Shown: piece by piece, positions 40,236 to 49,358 of the stretch
Position numbering within the stretch: the stretch's first letter is position 1
Layout: the number at the start of each line of letters is the position of its first letter
Source of the DNA: Pseudomonas lutea
GTDB lineage: Bacteria; Pseudomonadota; Gammaproteobacteria; Pseudomonadales; Pseudomonadaceae
DNA length: 64,000 nucleotides
NCBI RefSeq assembly: GCF_000759445.1
Contig: NZ_JRMB01000001.1
Span: 2,666,001-2,730,000 of the forward strand
Direction of reading: 5' to 3'
Notes under the pieces: model-generated
Databases searched by the model: none
Told to the model about the DNA's origin: nothing
The model's input: the letters and a program-made list of their open reading frames with translations, nothing else
Program-made: the position numbers and the translations under genes

Positions 40236-40273
40236 CCTTCCTATATATATGTAGGATGCGTCTAATTGTCGCA
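40236..40273 (+). repeat. TATATATA hairpin element, copy 2
   Basis: CCTA and TAGG flank TATATATG to form a hairpin, followed by ATGCGTCTAATTGTCGCA. Partner of copy 1; the end lies 4 bases from the flavohemoglobin stop codon. Confidence 0.5.
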
Positions 40274-40277
40274 GCGA

Positions 40278-41459
40278 CTATTCCAAAGCTGCCGCAGGAC
40301 CAAAGAACTCATAATGCACCTGTGCGTCGGGGACGCCGGCTGCTTTCAATTGCCGCTTCATAGCAGCCATGAAGCCTTTCGGGCCCAGAAAGTAAGCATC
40401 AACGTCGCGGCTCTCCGGCAGCCAGCTCTCCAGTCGCGACTGATCAAGCAAGCCTGTGGCATGCGCCGCCGGGCTTACGCCGTCATCCTCGGCGTAGCAG
40501 TAGAAACGCTTGAGCTGCGGATGCTGGCTTGCCAGCGTTTCAATCCAGTCTCTGAATGCGTGCACCGAGCCGTTGCGCGCGCAGTGGATGAAATGGACAG
40601 GGCGCCCCGTTTGCAACGCCGCTTCAAGCATTGCCAGCGTCGGCGTGATGCCGACCCCTCCGCTGATCAAAACCAGCGGCTTGTCGCTGTCGGCCAGCGT
40701 GAACTCCCCCGATGGCGGGAACAGGTTGATGTTGTCGCCTACCTGCAAATGATCGTGCAGGTAAGTCGACGCGACGCCGCCGGGTTCGCGCTTCACGCTG
40801 ATGCGGTACTGATTGTTGCCAGCCAGCGCCGACAGCGAGTAATTGCGGCGTATTTCCTCGCCGTTTACATGAAGCTGCATGCCGATGTACTGGCCGGCCG
40901 TGAACTGCAGAATGGGCTGACCGTCTGCCGGGGCGAAATAGAACGAGGTGATCTCTGCGCTTTCCGGGGTTTTGCCGACCACCTTGAACGCACGTGCGCC
41001 ACGCCAGCCGCCGACCGCCTGGGCTTTCTCGTCATAGATCGCTTTTTCTGCACCGATCAGGATGTCAGCCAATTGGCCGTAGGCTTTGCCCCAGGCGCTT
41101 ATCACTTCATCCGTGGCGATTTCCGCGCCCAGTACTTCGCGTATCGCCCTGAGCAGGCATGTGCCGACGAGGGGGTAATGTTCAGGAAGAATCTGCAGCG
41201 CGACATGCTTGTTGATGATTTTGGCAACCAGATCGCCGAGTTCGTCCAGCTGATCAATGTGACGGGCGTACATCAGCACGCCATTGGCGAGCGCACGGGG
41301 CTGGTCGCCATTGGCCTGGTGAGCCTGATTGAACAAGGGACGCACTTGCGGATACTCATTGAGCAGCGTCTGGTAAAAATGAGTGATCAGTGCTTCTCCC
41401 CCGCTTTCCAGCAGTGGTACGGTCGATTTGACGATGGCACGATCCGATGCGGTCAACAT
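40278..41459 (-). CDS. hmp: Flavohemoglobin (nitric oxide dioxygenase)
   Basis: Converts nitric oxide to nitrate with NADPH and oxygen. Globin domain (1-140) with heme ligand His85, Tyr29, Gln53 and Tyr95 in place; FAD-binding domain with RNYSLS (about 205-210); NAD domain with LISGGVGITPTLAML and a final HYEFFGP. Length 393 residues. Upstream DNA has three NorR-type sites and a sigma-54-like promoter, matching the FhpR-controlled fhp genes of other pseudomonads (also named fhp). Confidence 0.95.
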   Translation of the reverse strand: MLTASDRAIVKSTVPLLESGGEALITHFYQTLLNEYPQVRPLFNQAHQANGDQPRALANGVLMYARHIDQLDELGDLVAKIINKHVALQILPEHYPLVGTCLLRAIREVLGAEIATDEVISAWGKAYGQLADILIGAEKAIYDEKAQAVGGWRGARAFKVVGKTPESAEITSFYFAPADGQPILQFTAGQYIGMQLHVNGEEIRRNYSLSALAGNNQYRISVKREPGGVASTYLHDHLQVGDNINLFPPSGEFTLADSDKPLVLISGGVGITPTLAMLEAALQTGRPVHFIHCARNGSVHAFRDWIETLASQHPQLKRFYCYAEDDGVSPAAHATGLLDQSRLESWLPESRDVDAYFLGPKGFMAAMKRQLKAAGVPDAQVHYEFFGPAAALE

Positions 41460-41501
41460 TGAAAACTCCTGAGGGTGATGTGTAAGGGATACCTCGGTAT
41501 T

Positions 41502-41516
41502 TCACGAATCGTGCCA
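41502..41516 (-). promoter_or_regulatory. Candidate sigma-54 promoter of the flavohemoglobin gene
   Basis: On the minus strand TGGCACGATTCGTGA keeps the full -24 block (TGGCACG) but only part of the -12 block (GTGA instead of TTGC). It lies 43 bases before the start codon and downstream of the three NorR-type sites. Confidence 0.5.
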
Positions 41517-41557
41517 TTGGCGGCGAGCCGTAAAATCAGCGGTTTCGGGGCTTGCCA

Positions 41558-41614
41558 GTCAATTTGACCTGCTAGCAGCTGTGGTCAAAATGACTCCGTC
41601 AGTGTCATTTTGAC
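41558..41614 (-). promoter_or_regulatory. Three NorR/FhpR-type enhancer sites
   Basis: Three exact GTCA-N3-TGAC sequences are seen: GTCAATTTGAC (41558-41568), GTCAAAATGAC (41584-41594) and GTCATTTTGAC (41604-41614). This is the NorR-type palindrome, and three copies upstream of a sigma-54 promoter is the known arrangement for NO-responsive genes. Confidence 0.75.
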
Positions 41615-41625
41615 GCTAGCGTCAA
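41610..41625. repeat. Perfect 16-bp palindrome
   Basis: TTGACGCTAGCGTCAA reads the same on both strands and partly overlaps the third NorR-type site. It is a possible operator for the divergent cheV gene or a fourth element of the array. Confidence 0.5.
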
Positions 41626-41756
41626 GGACCGAGAGACGGGCCGAACGGCCTCTGGCGGCAAAACCGTTAAAGCCTGGGTTGAGCGGGTCGATAAACCGTC
41701 ATCGAAAGCTTTTGGCCGACTCCACGCGGCCAGGCAACGCATCACAGAAGGTTTAT

Positions 41757-42653
41757 ATGTCCAAGAACGTCCGCGCAGATTCACTCTCGCTTCTGCTGTT
41801 CACGTTGCGCAGCGGAAAACTGATGGCGATCAACCTGCTCAAGGTCAGCGAGATCATCCCCTGCCCTCCCCTCACGCGGCTGCCGGAATCGCATCCTCAC
41901 GTCAAAGGCGTTGCCACGCTGCGCGGCAACCCGCTGTCGGTGATCGACCTCAGTCGTGCCATTGGCGAGCGTCCCCTGGAGGATCCTGCCGGCGGCTGCC
42001 TGATTGTCACGGACGTCAGCCGCTCGAAGCAGGGGCTGCACGTGCAGGCGGTCAGCAAGATCGTTCACTGCCTGACCACCGACATTCGCCCACCACCCTT
42101 CGGCTCAGGGAACAAGTCATTCATCACAGGCGTGACGCAGGTGGACGGGACGCTGGTTCAAGTGCTCGACATCGAGAAGGTGATCCACGGTATCGCCCCG
42201 GCGCGGATCGTCGCAGAACCGGCCGAGTTGCGCAGCGAGGACGCTGCCGTGCTGGCCAAGGCTCGCATACTGGTGGTTGATGACAGTCAGGTGGCGCTGC
42301 AACAATCGGTTATCACCCTGCGCAACCTGGGCATCGAATGCCACACAGCCCGCAGTGCCCGCGAAGCCATCGATCAATTGCTGGAACTGCAAGGTACCGC
42401 GCAACAGATCAACGTCGTCGTGTCGGACATCGAGATGTCGGAGATGGACGGCTACGCGCTCACCCGGACGCTTAGGGAGACGCCTGACTTCCAGGAGCTG
42501 TACGTGTTGCTGCATACCTCACTTGACAGCGCGATGAACGCAGAAAAGGCCAACGCCGCAGGTGCCAACGCCGTTCTGACCAAGTTTTCCTCGCCCGAGC
42601 TGACACGATGCTTGATCGAAGCCGCACGCACGGTCGAAGCTCAGGGAATCTGA
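41757..42653 (+). CDS. cheV: Chemotaxis coupling protein CheV
   Basis: 298 residues: an N-terminal CheW-like domain (about 10-165, with HVKGVATLRGNPLSVIDL) and a C-terminal receiver domain (about 178-298) with VVDDSQ, phospho-acceptor Asp in VSDIEMSEMDG and a Lys near LTKFSSPE. It couples chemoreceptors to CheA with phosphorylation control. ATG at 41757 follows GAAGG. The N-terminal half is upstream of a GNAT gene that overlaps its end. Confidence 0.92.
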   Translation: MSKNVRADSLSLLLFTLRSGKLMAINLLKVSEIIPCPPLTRLPESHPHVKGVATLRGNPLSVIDLSRAIGERPLEDPAGGCLIVTDVSRSKQGLHVQAVSKIVHCLTTDIRPPPFGSGNKSFITGVTQVDGTLVQVLDIEKVIHGIAPARIVAEPAELRSEDAAVLAKARILVVDDSQVALQQSVITLRNLGIECHTARSAREAIDQLLELQGTAQQINVVVSDIEMSEMDGYALTRTLRETPDFQELYVLLHTSLDSAMNAEKANAAGANAVLTKFSSPELTRCLIEAARTVEAQGI

Positions 42654-43156
42654 GCCCGTCCGCGAACGACGCCTCCGCCGGGCATTACTGGCTGATGCGT
42701 CGGGACCTCGGCGCTGCCACGGCCGATGGGGTCTGGCCCGCCGACGTGCGTCAGGTGCCACTCACCCCACAGAATGCCGCTGCCGTGCACCAACTGCTGG
42801 TAGCGGGGCGCGAGCACGGCGGCGGCCGCGTCGCGGACTTCCCCGTATGGCTGGATGCTTTCGACACTGATCCTGAATCTGACCGGGCCTTGTGCTTGAT
42901 CCTTGAAGATGCACAGGGCGTGGTCGCCGTGGCGCAGTGCTGGACCAGCGCGTTTATCCGCAATCTGGTGGTTCACCCCCGCGCGCACCGTCGCGGTCTG
43001 GGGCTGGCGCTCCTGAACCGGGTATTCTCCACCTACCGCGAGCGCGGTGAAGGGCATGTCGATCTCAAGGTGATGGAAAGCAATCTGCGTGCACGCCGGC
43101 TGTATGAGCGCGCCGGTATGCAATATATTCAGCGCCACGAACTCGACCCGCGCTGA
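42608..43156 (+). CDS. GNAT-family N-acetyltransferase
   Basis: The acetyl-CoA loop and following helix are seen as NLVVHPRAHRRGLGLALLNRV, and NLRARRLYERAGMQ is the usual C-terminal strand region. Start is uncertain: ATG at 42608 overlaps cheV by 46 bases and ATG at 42695 would avoid it; neither has a clear ribosome site. The substrate is unknown. Up to 182 residues. Confidence 0.8.
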   Translation: MLDRSRTHGRSSGNLSPSANDASAGHYWLMRRDLGAATADGVWPADVRQVPLTPQNAAAVHQLLVAGREHGGGRVADFPVWLDAFDTDPESDRALCLILEDAQGVVAVAQCWTSAFIRNLVVHPRAHRRGLGLALLNRVFSTYRERGEGHVDLKVMESNLRARRLYERAGMQYIQRHELDPR

Positions 43157-43204
43157 ACCTGCGCCGGGGCCGGTTCCTCACTCGCGACATGGAGACGCCT
43201 GCCC

Positions 43205-43528
43205 GTGAAGATGCACACTGCGCTGTTGCTCGTTCTAACCGCCGCCGCTGGTCAAGCCAGCGCTTCCAGCCCTGACGCCTGGGCAGCCTTCAACAAAACC
43301 CTGGTCGACAGTTGTGTCAGCGCCAGTTCGCTCAAAAATGCCAAGCCCGCCGGGGCCGACGCCGCCTTCGACGACAGCGTCGGGTTCACCGCGCTGTTGA
43401 TCAAAGGCCAGTACAAACAGGCGTTCATGAAAAACAAGACCGGCACCGAGCTGTGCCTGTACGACCGCAAGAACAAAAAAGCGCTGATCACCGAGTGGGA
43501 CAACGTCACCACGTTGCCCAGGAAATAA
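43205..43528 (+). CDS. Small secreted hypothetical protein
   Basis: 107 residues with a signal peptide (MKMHTALLLVLTAAAGQASA) and a mature domain with two cysteines (DSCVSAS, ELCLYDRKN) that could bridge. The start may be GTG at 43205 or ATG at 43211. Close upstream of the regulator at 43542. Not recognised. Confidence 0.65.
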   Translation: MKMHTALLLVLTAAAGQASASSPDAWAAFNKTLVDSCVSASSLKNAKPAGADAAFDDSVGFTALLIKGQYKQAFMKNKTGTELCLYDRKNKKALITEWDNVTTLPRK

Positions 43529-43541
43529 GGCAAGCGTCCGG

Positions 43542-44504
43542 ATGAGGCGTGTCGCGATCATGCTCTTCCCTCACGTCCAGTCACTGGATGTGGCCGGCCC
43601 TCTGGACGTATTCGCCGAAGCCAATCGCTTCCTGCCGCAGGCGGATGGCTACGAAATTGTCACCATCGGCGTGGCGCCCTACCCGATCGTCGCCTCCAAT
43701 GGCATGCCGCTCGGTGCGCAGTATTCCCTGGCTCAAGCACCGCAGGACGTTGATATTCTGCTGGTGCCCGGGGGCCCGCTCTTGCCGGACAGCGATGAGG
43801 TGCCTGCCATCACCCGATGGCTGCAGGACGCCGTGCCCCACGCGGGGCGCTACGGCTCGATCTGCACCGGTGCTTTCATTCTCGGACATGCCGGACTGCT
43901 GGATGGCAAACGGGCTGCGACTCACTGGAGCCACGCGCAGCAACTGGCCGACCGGTTCCCTCGCGCGCGAGTCGAGCCCGACCGGATTTATGTCCGTGAC
44001 GGCGCGCTGATGACCTCGGCCGGTGTCACGGCGGGTATCGACATGGCCCTCGCGCTGGTCACTGAAGACCATGGCGCGGCGGTTTCGCTGGCGGTCGCCA
44101 AGCGGCTACTGGTGGTCGCCCAGCGTCAAGGCGGCCAGTCGCAATTCAGCCCCTACCTCACGGCGTCGGCGGACGACGATTCGCCGGTGGCAAAGGTGCA
44201 ACGCCATGTGATGGAGCACATCGGTGAACCGTTTTCGGTTGAACGACTGGCTGAGGTGGTGGCGATGAGCCCGCGCACCTTCGCCCGGGTGTTTGCGCGC
44301 GAGGCCAACGTTACTCCAGCAGAATTTGTACTGCGCGCGCGCATCGATGCCGCCCGGCATTTACTGGAAGGCAGTGAGATGGCCATCAAGGCGGTGGCGT
44401 ATCACTGTGGATTTGGCAGCGCCGCAAGAATGCGGCTGTGTTTCAGCCAGCGTCTGGGCGTGACGCCGACTCAGTACCGGGACAGCTTTCGCAAGGAAAA
44501 CTAA
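43542..44504 (+). CDS. GlxA-family transcriptional regulator (DJ-1/PfpI plus AraC domains)
   Basis: 320 residues. The N-terminal class I glutamine amidotransferase-like domain has VAIMLFPHVQSLDVAGPLDVF and YGSICTGAFILGHAGLLDG (nucleophile-elbow cysteine). The C-terminal AraC/XylS domain has two helix-turn-helix units (RLAEVVAMSPRTFARVF, AYHCGFGSAARMRLCF). Such regulators often control amino acid or quaternary-amine catabolism; no target is visible here. Confidence 0.9.
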   Translation: MRRVAIMLFPHVQSLDVAGPLDVFAEANRFLPQADGYEIVTIGVAPYPIVASNGMPLGAQYSLAQAPQDVDILLVPGGPLLPDSDEVPAITRWLQDAVPHAGRYGSICTGAFILGHAGLLDGKRAATHWSHAQQLADRFPRARVEPDRIYVRDGALMTSAGVTAGIDMALALVTEDHGAAVSLAVAKRLLVVAQRQGGQSQFSPYLTASADDDSPVAKVQRHVMEHIGEPFSVERLAEVVAMSPRTFARVFAREANVTPAEFVLRARIDAARHLLEGSEMAIKAVAYHCGFGSAARMRLCFSQRLGVTPTQYRDSFRKEN

Positions 44505-44552
44505 GGGAGTCGGGCCCAAGCCTGCCCGGCAGCCTGGGCGCCGCGAAGTAAA

Positions 44553-44786
44553 TCAGCGTTTGCCCATCGAACGACGCGTGCCTGACGGCGCGACACCCGG
44601 GCGTTTGTCATGGTTGGATTTGCCCGAACCTTTGTAATGCTGATGGTCCTTCTTGGCCTGCAACAGCTCGCCCGGTTTGAACGGGAAGCTGAACGCCGGG
44701 ATGGCCGGCTTGGGATCGCCAGAGGTCGCATTGCTGTCGACCGAATCGTCCAGATCAGGAGCGGGCGTGTGTTCGGGGGTGGTCAT
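44553..44786 (-). CDS. Small hydrophilic hypothetical protein
   Basis: 77 residues starting MTTPEHTPAPDLDDSVDSN with a GGAGCTTCC ribosome site. It is disordered-looking, with an acidic first half and a basic, Lys/Gly/His-rich second half (KKDHQHYKGSGKSNHDKR) ending SMGKR. A longer frame to 44966 runs into the adhesin gene. Not recognised. Confidence 0.6.
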   Translation of the reverse strand: MTTPEHTPAPDLDDSVDSNATSGDPKPAIPAFSFPFKPGELLQAKKDHQHYKGSGKSNHDKRPGVAPSGTRRSMGKR

Positions 44787-44896
44787 GGAAGCTCCGTAAC
44801 GGCAGACGGTCGAGGAATACGGGCAAGGCCCGAGGGCCGCGCAGCATACCTGAATCGTCACCCGATCGCTTCTGCCAACAGACAGGGTGCGCCGGG

Positions 44897-45877
44897 CTAT
44901 TTGTAGAACAGATCGACCATCACCTCCGCCGAAAACGGGCCTGCTGTTGGCTTGTCGGTCTGCCACACGAGTTCGGCAACAAAATCCGTGGTGGCCGAGT
45001 AGTTATCCTGCAGCTGATCGGTCAGGTGAAAGGGTTCGTTGTAGGGCACCACCGAGTCATCCGCTTTTCGAATGCGGATGCCGATGCTGCCGTTGTTGGC
45101 GGGCACCAGCACATCCTGTTTCAACAATCCCGAGACGGGTGTAATCCGTGCGTTGAGACTGAACGGTGAGTCACAGATGCGGCTTGTGGCCAGCGCAAAA
45201 CGTGGAGGGGGTGCATCCACCGGTTCCCCTACGCGCACATTGCGGATGGCCACATCGCCGAAGTCCACGGTCTCGGGCATGACCCGCAGTTCAGCGTTGC
45301 ACGCGACAAAGCGCAACCCGCCGAGGTTGTTGATCACGTAGCTGAGCCTGCCTCCCGGGTCAGGGCTAAGCGCGCCGCCATCCAGCTGGAACATCCGGTA
45401 GTCGAGCAAGTCGCTGGCGATGCCCGAGGGCGGTGTCGGACCGTACTTTTGGATGAACACCGAAAACGGCAGGGCGAAGGTGACACTCGGGCACCCAGCG
45501 CTTGCGTCGGTGCAAGCGGGTGCCTGCTGTTGCGTAGGGATGCGCCCATTGGGCTGGACGTAATCAATGCCCCGCAAAGTAAGCCCGGCACGGATGCCCT
45601 GCCCGACCTGCAGGTTGTCAGGATTCAGGTACAGAAACACCTCTTCCGGCCCGCCGGCTTCCTCCTTCGCACACTCCACGGCCAGGTTCAGTCGCTCGGA
45701 GCGCCACACGGCACTGCCATCAGGAAGGGTTGCCGGAATCGCGACGGTGCTGCTCAAGTCGGCGCGGACCACCGATTCGCCAGCGCCCTGGGTCTTGCAG
45801 GTCATTGCCAGGGCGCAGCCAGGCAGCACCAGCGTCAGCAGCATGACTGGCCACCTGCGGATGGAAAGTATGTTCAT
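44897..45877 (-). CDS. Fimbrial tip adhesin-like protein
   Basis: 326 residues with a signal peptide (cleavage after ALA near residue 25). The C-terminal half has the fimbrial-type beta fold (VDFGDVAI, LNARITPVSG, GSIGIRIRKADDSVVPYNEP, AEVMVDLFYK), while the N-terminal half is longer than in a structural pilin, as in two-domain adhesins. Last gene of the fimbrial locus, one base after the second chaperone. Confidence 0.8.
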   Translation of the reverse strand: MNILSIRRWPVMLLTLVLPGCALAMTCKTQGAGESVVRADLSSTVAIPATLPDGSAVWRSERLNLAVECAKEEAGGPEEVFLYLNPDNLQVGQGIRAGLTLRGIDYVQPNGRIPTQQQAPACTDASAGCPSVTFALPFSVFIQKYGPTPPSGIASDLLDYRMFQLDGGALSPDPGGRLSYVINNLGGLRFVACNAELRVMPETVDFGDVAIRNVRVGEPVDAPPPRFALATSRICDSPFSLNARITPVSGLLKQDVLVPANNGSIGIRIRKADDSVVPYNEPFHLTDQLQDNYSATTDFVAELVWQTDKPTAGPFSAEVMVDLFYK

Positions 45878-45878
45878 G

Positions 45879-46649
45879 TCAGCATTTCCCTATGATTGAA
45901 GAGGAACCGGGCTGTTTCAGCGGCACGACGAAAGACTCTGCTCCCTGAAAAGACGCGCAATATTCACGCTGCCCGCCGTAATCGGTCAGCGCCTTGAAGG
46001 TGAGCGTCTGAGGCCCGACGTGCTCGACGTACGTCGCTGGCAAACTGAGCGCTGCATTGGAAAAGGGCGCCAGCAGCCGATATTCGGCGACGTCGATGCC
46101 ATTGATGCGCAGCGCCTGAAGCGAGACGTGATAAGGCGTGGGGTTGCGCACACTCAGTACTGAGCCCGCTGAAGGGAGGCGCTGCCACGTAAGATTTTGC
46201 GGCGCATCCGCCGGGTCCCCGGACAACCCGACGGGCCGATAAAACACGTTGATACGCTGGCGTATGGCAATGCTCATTTGCTGAGCCGCCGGGCTGCGCC
46301 GGGGTATCTCCAGAACGAACAAATGCAGCAGGGATTCCCGGTCCCTGGGCACGCCGACGCCTTCATAGAGCAGGCGCAGGGTTTGTCTGCCTTGCGCTGG
46401 CATGCGCGCCAGATGGGGCGTCACCGCAAACGGCAATTCAGCTGCCTTGATATGGCCGTTCCCGTCATCAGCCGTGGGGGTGTCGAGCCACGTCTGAATC
46501 AGCGTCTCGGAATCACCCCGGTTGATAACGTCCAGGGTCGCCTCGTCGTAGCGACCTTCGAAGATCAAGCGCGTGCCCGACAAGGCCACCGCGCCTTCGC
46601 TCATGCCGCTGATCAACATCAGCGCTCCTGCCAGATGCATAGAGTTCAT
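45879..46649 (-). CDS. Fimbrial periplasmic chaperone (second)
   Basis: PapD-like chaperone of 256 residues. It has a signal peptide and the two immunoglobulin-like domains: LSGTRLIFEGRYDEATLDVIN, PPHLAR-type region LPFAVTPHLARMPAQGRQTLRL and IAIRQRINVFYRPVGL. The ATG at 46649 overlaps the usher stop (ATGA). The C-terminus has an extra cysteine pair (EYCASF, GKC). Confidence 0.85.
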   Translation of the reverse strand: MNSMHLAGALMLISGMSEGAVALSGTRLIFEGRYDEATLDVINRGDSETLIQTWLDTPTADDGNGHIKAAELPFAVTPHLARMPAQGRQTLRLLYEGVGVPRDRESLLHLFVLEIPRRSPAAQQMSIAIRQRINVFYRPVGLSGDPADAPQNLTWQRLPSAGSVLSVRNPTPYHVSLQALRINGIDVAEYRLLAPFSNAALSLPATYVEHVGPQTLTFKALTDYGGQREYCASFQGAESFVVPLKQPGSSSIIGKC

Positions 46650-49231
46650 CGGCACTGCACCTTCAGGCGATCGAAGCTGCGATGAGCTTCCTTGGGCGGC
46701 AGTGCGAACGTGGCGCGGCACGTCTGATCCGTCCACTTGACGACAAGCTGGCCGCTGTCTTGCTCGGTGAGGACCAGTGCTCGCCCGCTCGGGTCCACGG
46801 TGGCCAGCGGCTTGCCGGTTTCGTCTTCGACTGCCGCGCCCACAGGCAATCGGCTGCCGTCGCTGCGCACCAGCTCAAATTGAACGCGGCGACCGACCGC
46901 GGTAGGAAAGCTGACCAGAGCCGCCGCGCCGCGCCGGGGCACAACCTGATTCACCGCATTATCGAGCTCGACGTCGGCACCTAACTGCCGCGTGTCGAGA
47001 TTGACCCAGTTGGTTCGATACGGCTGGGCATAGGGCAGGATTGCGTAGCCATTGTCGGCGGTTTCGACATTGCTGAAGTTGCTCAGGCGCGCACCACTGA
47101 CCCCTTGCACCTGCACCAACGCAAACGTTTCGCCCAAGGGCTGGCCGAGATTGATCCCGCCTGCATGCGCGACCAATGAGCCGGAAGCCCCCAGACTGAC
47201 CGTCTGATAGTCGCTCCCCTGCCCGTAACCCGCATCGAAACGGCCGAAAGACGTTGTCGTGCTGAGTTTGCCGAACCCCGACGACCCTGAACGGCTGTCG
47301 TGCCCGGCTTGCAGCGAATAAAAGCTGCTGCGGTCGTCGAACAGTTGCCCGTTCAGGCCTGACTGAAGGTTGTAGGCGCCGTCGCTGCTGCGCACTGCGT
47401 TGGCGAAAGCCCGAGACGCGCCAGCGCTGTTTCCAAGCGGCAAGCTCAGCGTCAGCGCAATCCGGTTATCCGACTGGCTCTCGGCACGGCGGTCGAAAGT
47501 CTGGTTTCGCTCCAGTGAGACGCTGTAACTGAGGCTGCGCCACGCCGAGTTCCAGGACAGATAAAGCTGCCGTGTCTTACTGCCGCGATCCCAATAGCGT
47601 TGCTCGGATCCGGTCAGGCTCAAGGAGGCGAGCTGCTCAGGGAATGCCTGGGTCACCGTGAGTTCAATGCGGTCTTTGGCTCGACCAGCGGCTGACCCGG
47701 ACTGCGATTCCAATGCCTCGACGTGGTCGTTGAACGTGAAGTACCGATCCGACGCATAGCGATAACCGGCCACCGCAAGGGTGGTGTCGGTGAGGTCAAG
47801 CGTATTGGCATAACGCACTCGCAGGCTCTGTCCGCTGTAGCGTTGCTCGCGCTGACGGCTGAGCGACTGGGTGATATCCAGAGACAGCGCGCCAAAGCCT
47901 GTATTGACGCCGGCGCCGATGTTGGTCGCCTGGTAGTCCTCGGCAAACTGTACGCCGCCCGCCGCCGTCAACCGCTCCGTCAGCCCGTACACCAGGGTGC
48001 CGGCGGCAAACCCCGGAGAGACGCCCGCTTGCGTATTGCTGTCGTATTGCCCGGCCGCCAGGCTGTAGCGCAACGCGCCCTTTGGCACCATGATGGGCAA
48101 GGATGCGTAGGCCTGGACGAACACATGCTTGCTGCCATCGGCTTCGACGACCGTTATCTCAAGATCGCCGTTGGAGCCGCTGGGGTAAATGTCGCTGATC
48201 TCGAATGGCCCTGGTGAGACATTGCCGCTGTAGAGCATGAAGCCGTTCTGCCGCACCTCCACCAGTGCATTGCTATTAGCGATGCCGCGAACAACCGGCG
48301 CGAATACTCGCTCGCTGTCGGGCAACATTCCTTCATCGGACATCAACGTTGCGCCCATAAACCGGACGCTGTCGAACACCTGCGAATCGGTGAACGTCTC
48401 GCCCAGCGTCAGTTGGCTTTTCAGTGAGGTAATGTCGCGCTGCACGAACGTTCGATTGCTGCGAAAGCGATAAGGCTGGTCGTTGCCGTAGGTGAGCGAG
48501 GACTCGTTGCGCAATCGCCACGCGCCGAGGTTCACGCCGTTGCGCAGGCTCAGGTAGTAACGGTCCTGATTTTGGGACCCCGCCCGGCCGCTGAGGGTAC
48601 GGCGCACGCCGCTGAAGTTGTAGTTAACGAACCCGACCGTCTCGCCTTCGTCCCACAATTCGGGAGGTACATAGCCGCGGGCGCTGCGTGACATCATGGC
48701 CTGAGGGATGCTGATGTTCAGGCGCAGGCTGGCGGGCTGGTAATCGACCCGTGCAAATTCCACGCGTCCCGGAAGATCAAAGCACTCTGTCGGAGCCGTA
48801 TCGCCACCGTCCGTCGCAGCGGGGTTCATCCCTAGCTGGCGCAGCATGTCCAGGGTGAGACACGCGTCAACGGTGCCCTTTGCCGCGTTGGCGACAAAGT
48901 TGATGTCACGCCGTCCGCTCAGCACACGGTTGATGTACACGTCCACTCGGTAGCTTCCGGGCACCACGCTATTGCCTTGCAGAAACGTCGCAAGGTCGGC
49001 GGGCTGGTCTGTGCCCTGGATAAAGGAGGTATTGAATTTCACGTTGGGTACATCGCCGGTCTGGTCGGTCATGGCCGCTGCCGGTGAGGTGAGGGCCAAC
49101 CACGACGATGCAAAGACAATCACTGCCAACGGGCGGTTTTTGAAAGGCTCATGGCCTTTGTGCCTACGCTCGGTGCGTGATGCGCACATCGCGATCCGTG
49201 CGTACGCTTTGTTTTTCTGTCGGCATTCCAT
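46646..49231 (-). CDS. Outer membrane fimbrial usher
   Basis: FimD/PapC-type usher of 861 residues. It has a signal peptide after a charged N-terminus, the N-terminal chaperone-subunit binding domain (VKFNTSFIQG), the beta barrel with plug (DSVRFMGATLMSDEGMLPDSERVFAPVVRGIANSNA in outline) and C-terminal domains with a final cysteine pair (DQTCRATF, VQC). The exact start is uncertain within about 30 residues. Confidence 0.93.
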   Translation of the reverse strand: MECRQKNKAYARIAMCASRTERRHKGHEPFKNRPLAVIVFASSWLALTSPAAAMTDQTGDVPNVKFNTSFIQGTDQPADLATFLQGNSVVPGSYRVDVYINRVLSGRRDINFVANAAKGTVDACLTLDMLRQLGMNPAATDGGDTAPTECFDLPGRVEFARVDYQPASLRLNISIPQAMMSRSARGYVPPELWDEGETVGFVNYNFSGVRRTLSGRAGSQNQDRYYLSLRNGVNLGAWRLRNESSLTYGNDQPYRFRSNRTFVQRDITSLKSQLTLGETFTDSQVFDSVRFMGATLMSDEGMLPDSERVFAPVVRGIANSNALVEVRQNGFMLYSGNVSPGPFEISDIYPSGSNGDLEITVVEADGSKHVFVQAYASLPIMVPKGALRYSLAAGQYDSNTQAGVSPGFAAGTLVYGLTERLTAAGGVQFAEDYQATNIGAGVNTGFGALSLDITQSLSRQREQRYSGQSLRVRYANTLDLTDTTLAVAGYRYASDRYFTFNDHVEALESQSGSAAGRAKDRIELTVTQAFPEQLASLSLTGSEQRYWDRGSKTRQLYLSWNSAWRSLSYSVSLERNQTFDRRAESQSDNRIALTLSLPLGNSAGASRAFANAVRSSDGAYNLQSGLNGQLFDDRSSFYSLQAGHDSRSGSSGFGKLSTTTSFGRFDAGYGQGSDYQTVSLGASGSLVAHAGGINLGQPLGETFALVQVQGVSGARLSNFSNVETADNGYAILPYAQPYRTNWVNLDTRQLGADVELDNAVNQVVPRRGAAALVSFPTAVGRRVQFELVRSDGSRLPVGAAVEDETGKPLATVDPSGRALVLTEQDSGQLVVKWTDQTCRATFALPPKEAHRSFDRLKVQCR

Positions 49232-49358
49232 TGGCTTGGTTCACTCGTGTTCTCGATTCCGACGCACTGGCAAATGACTGTTTGTCAGGCGCAGGGCGCT
49301 AACGCCGCATCACTGCGACCGAAAAGGCCCCGAAGAAAGTGTTGTCCTGCGAAAGAAA

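Larger units (their letters stand above)
39946..40277. other. Gap between dsbB and the flavohemoglobin gene
   Basis: 332 bases with no supported gene. It contains two copies of a TATATATA-centred element (listed separately) and GC-rich DNA near dsbB. Confidence 0.5.
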
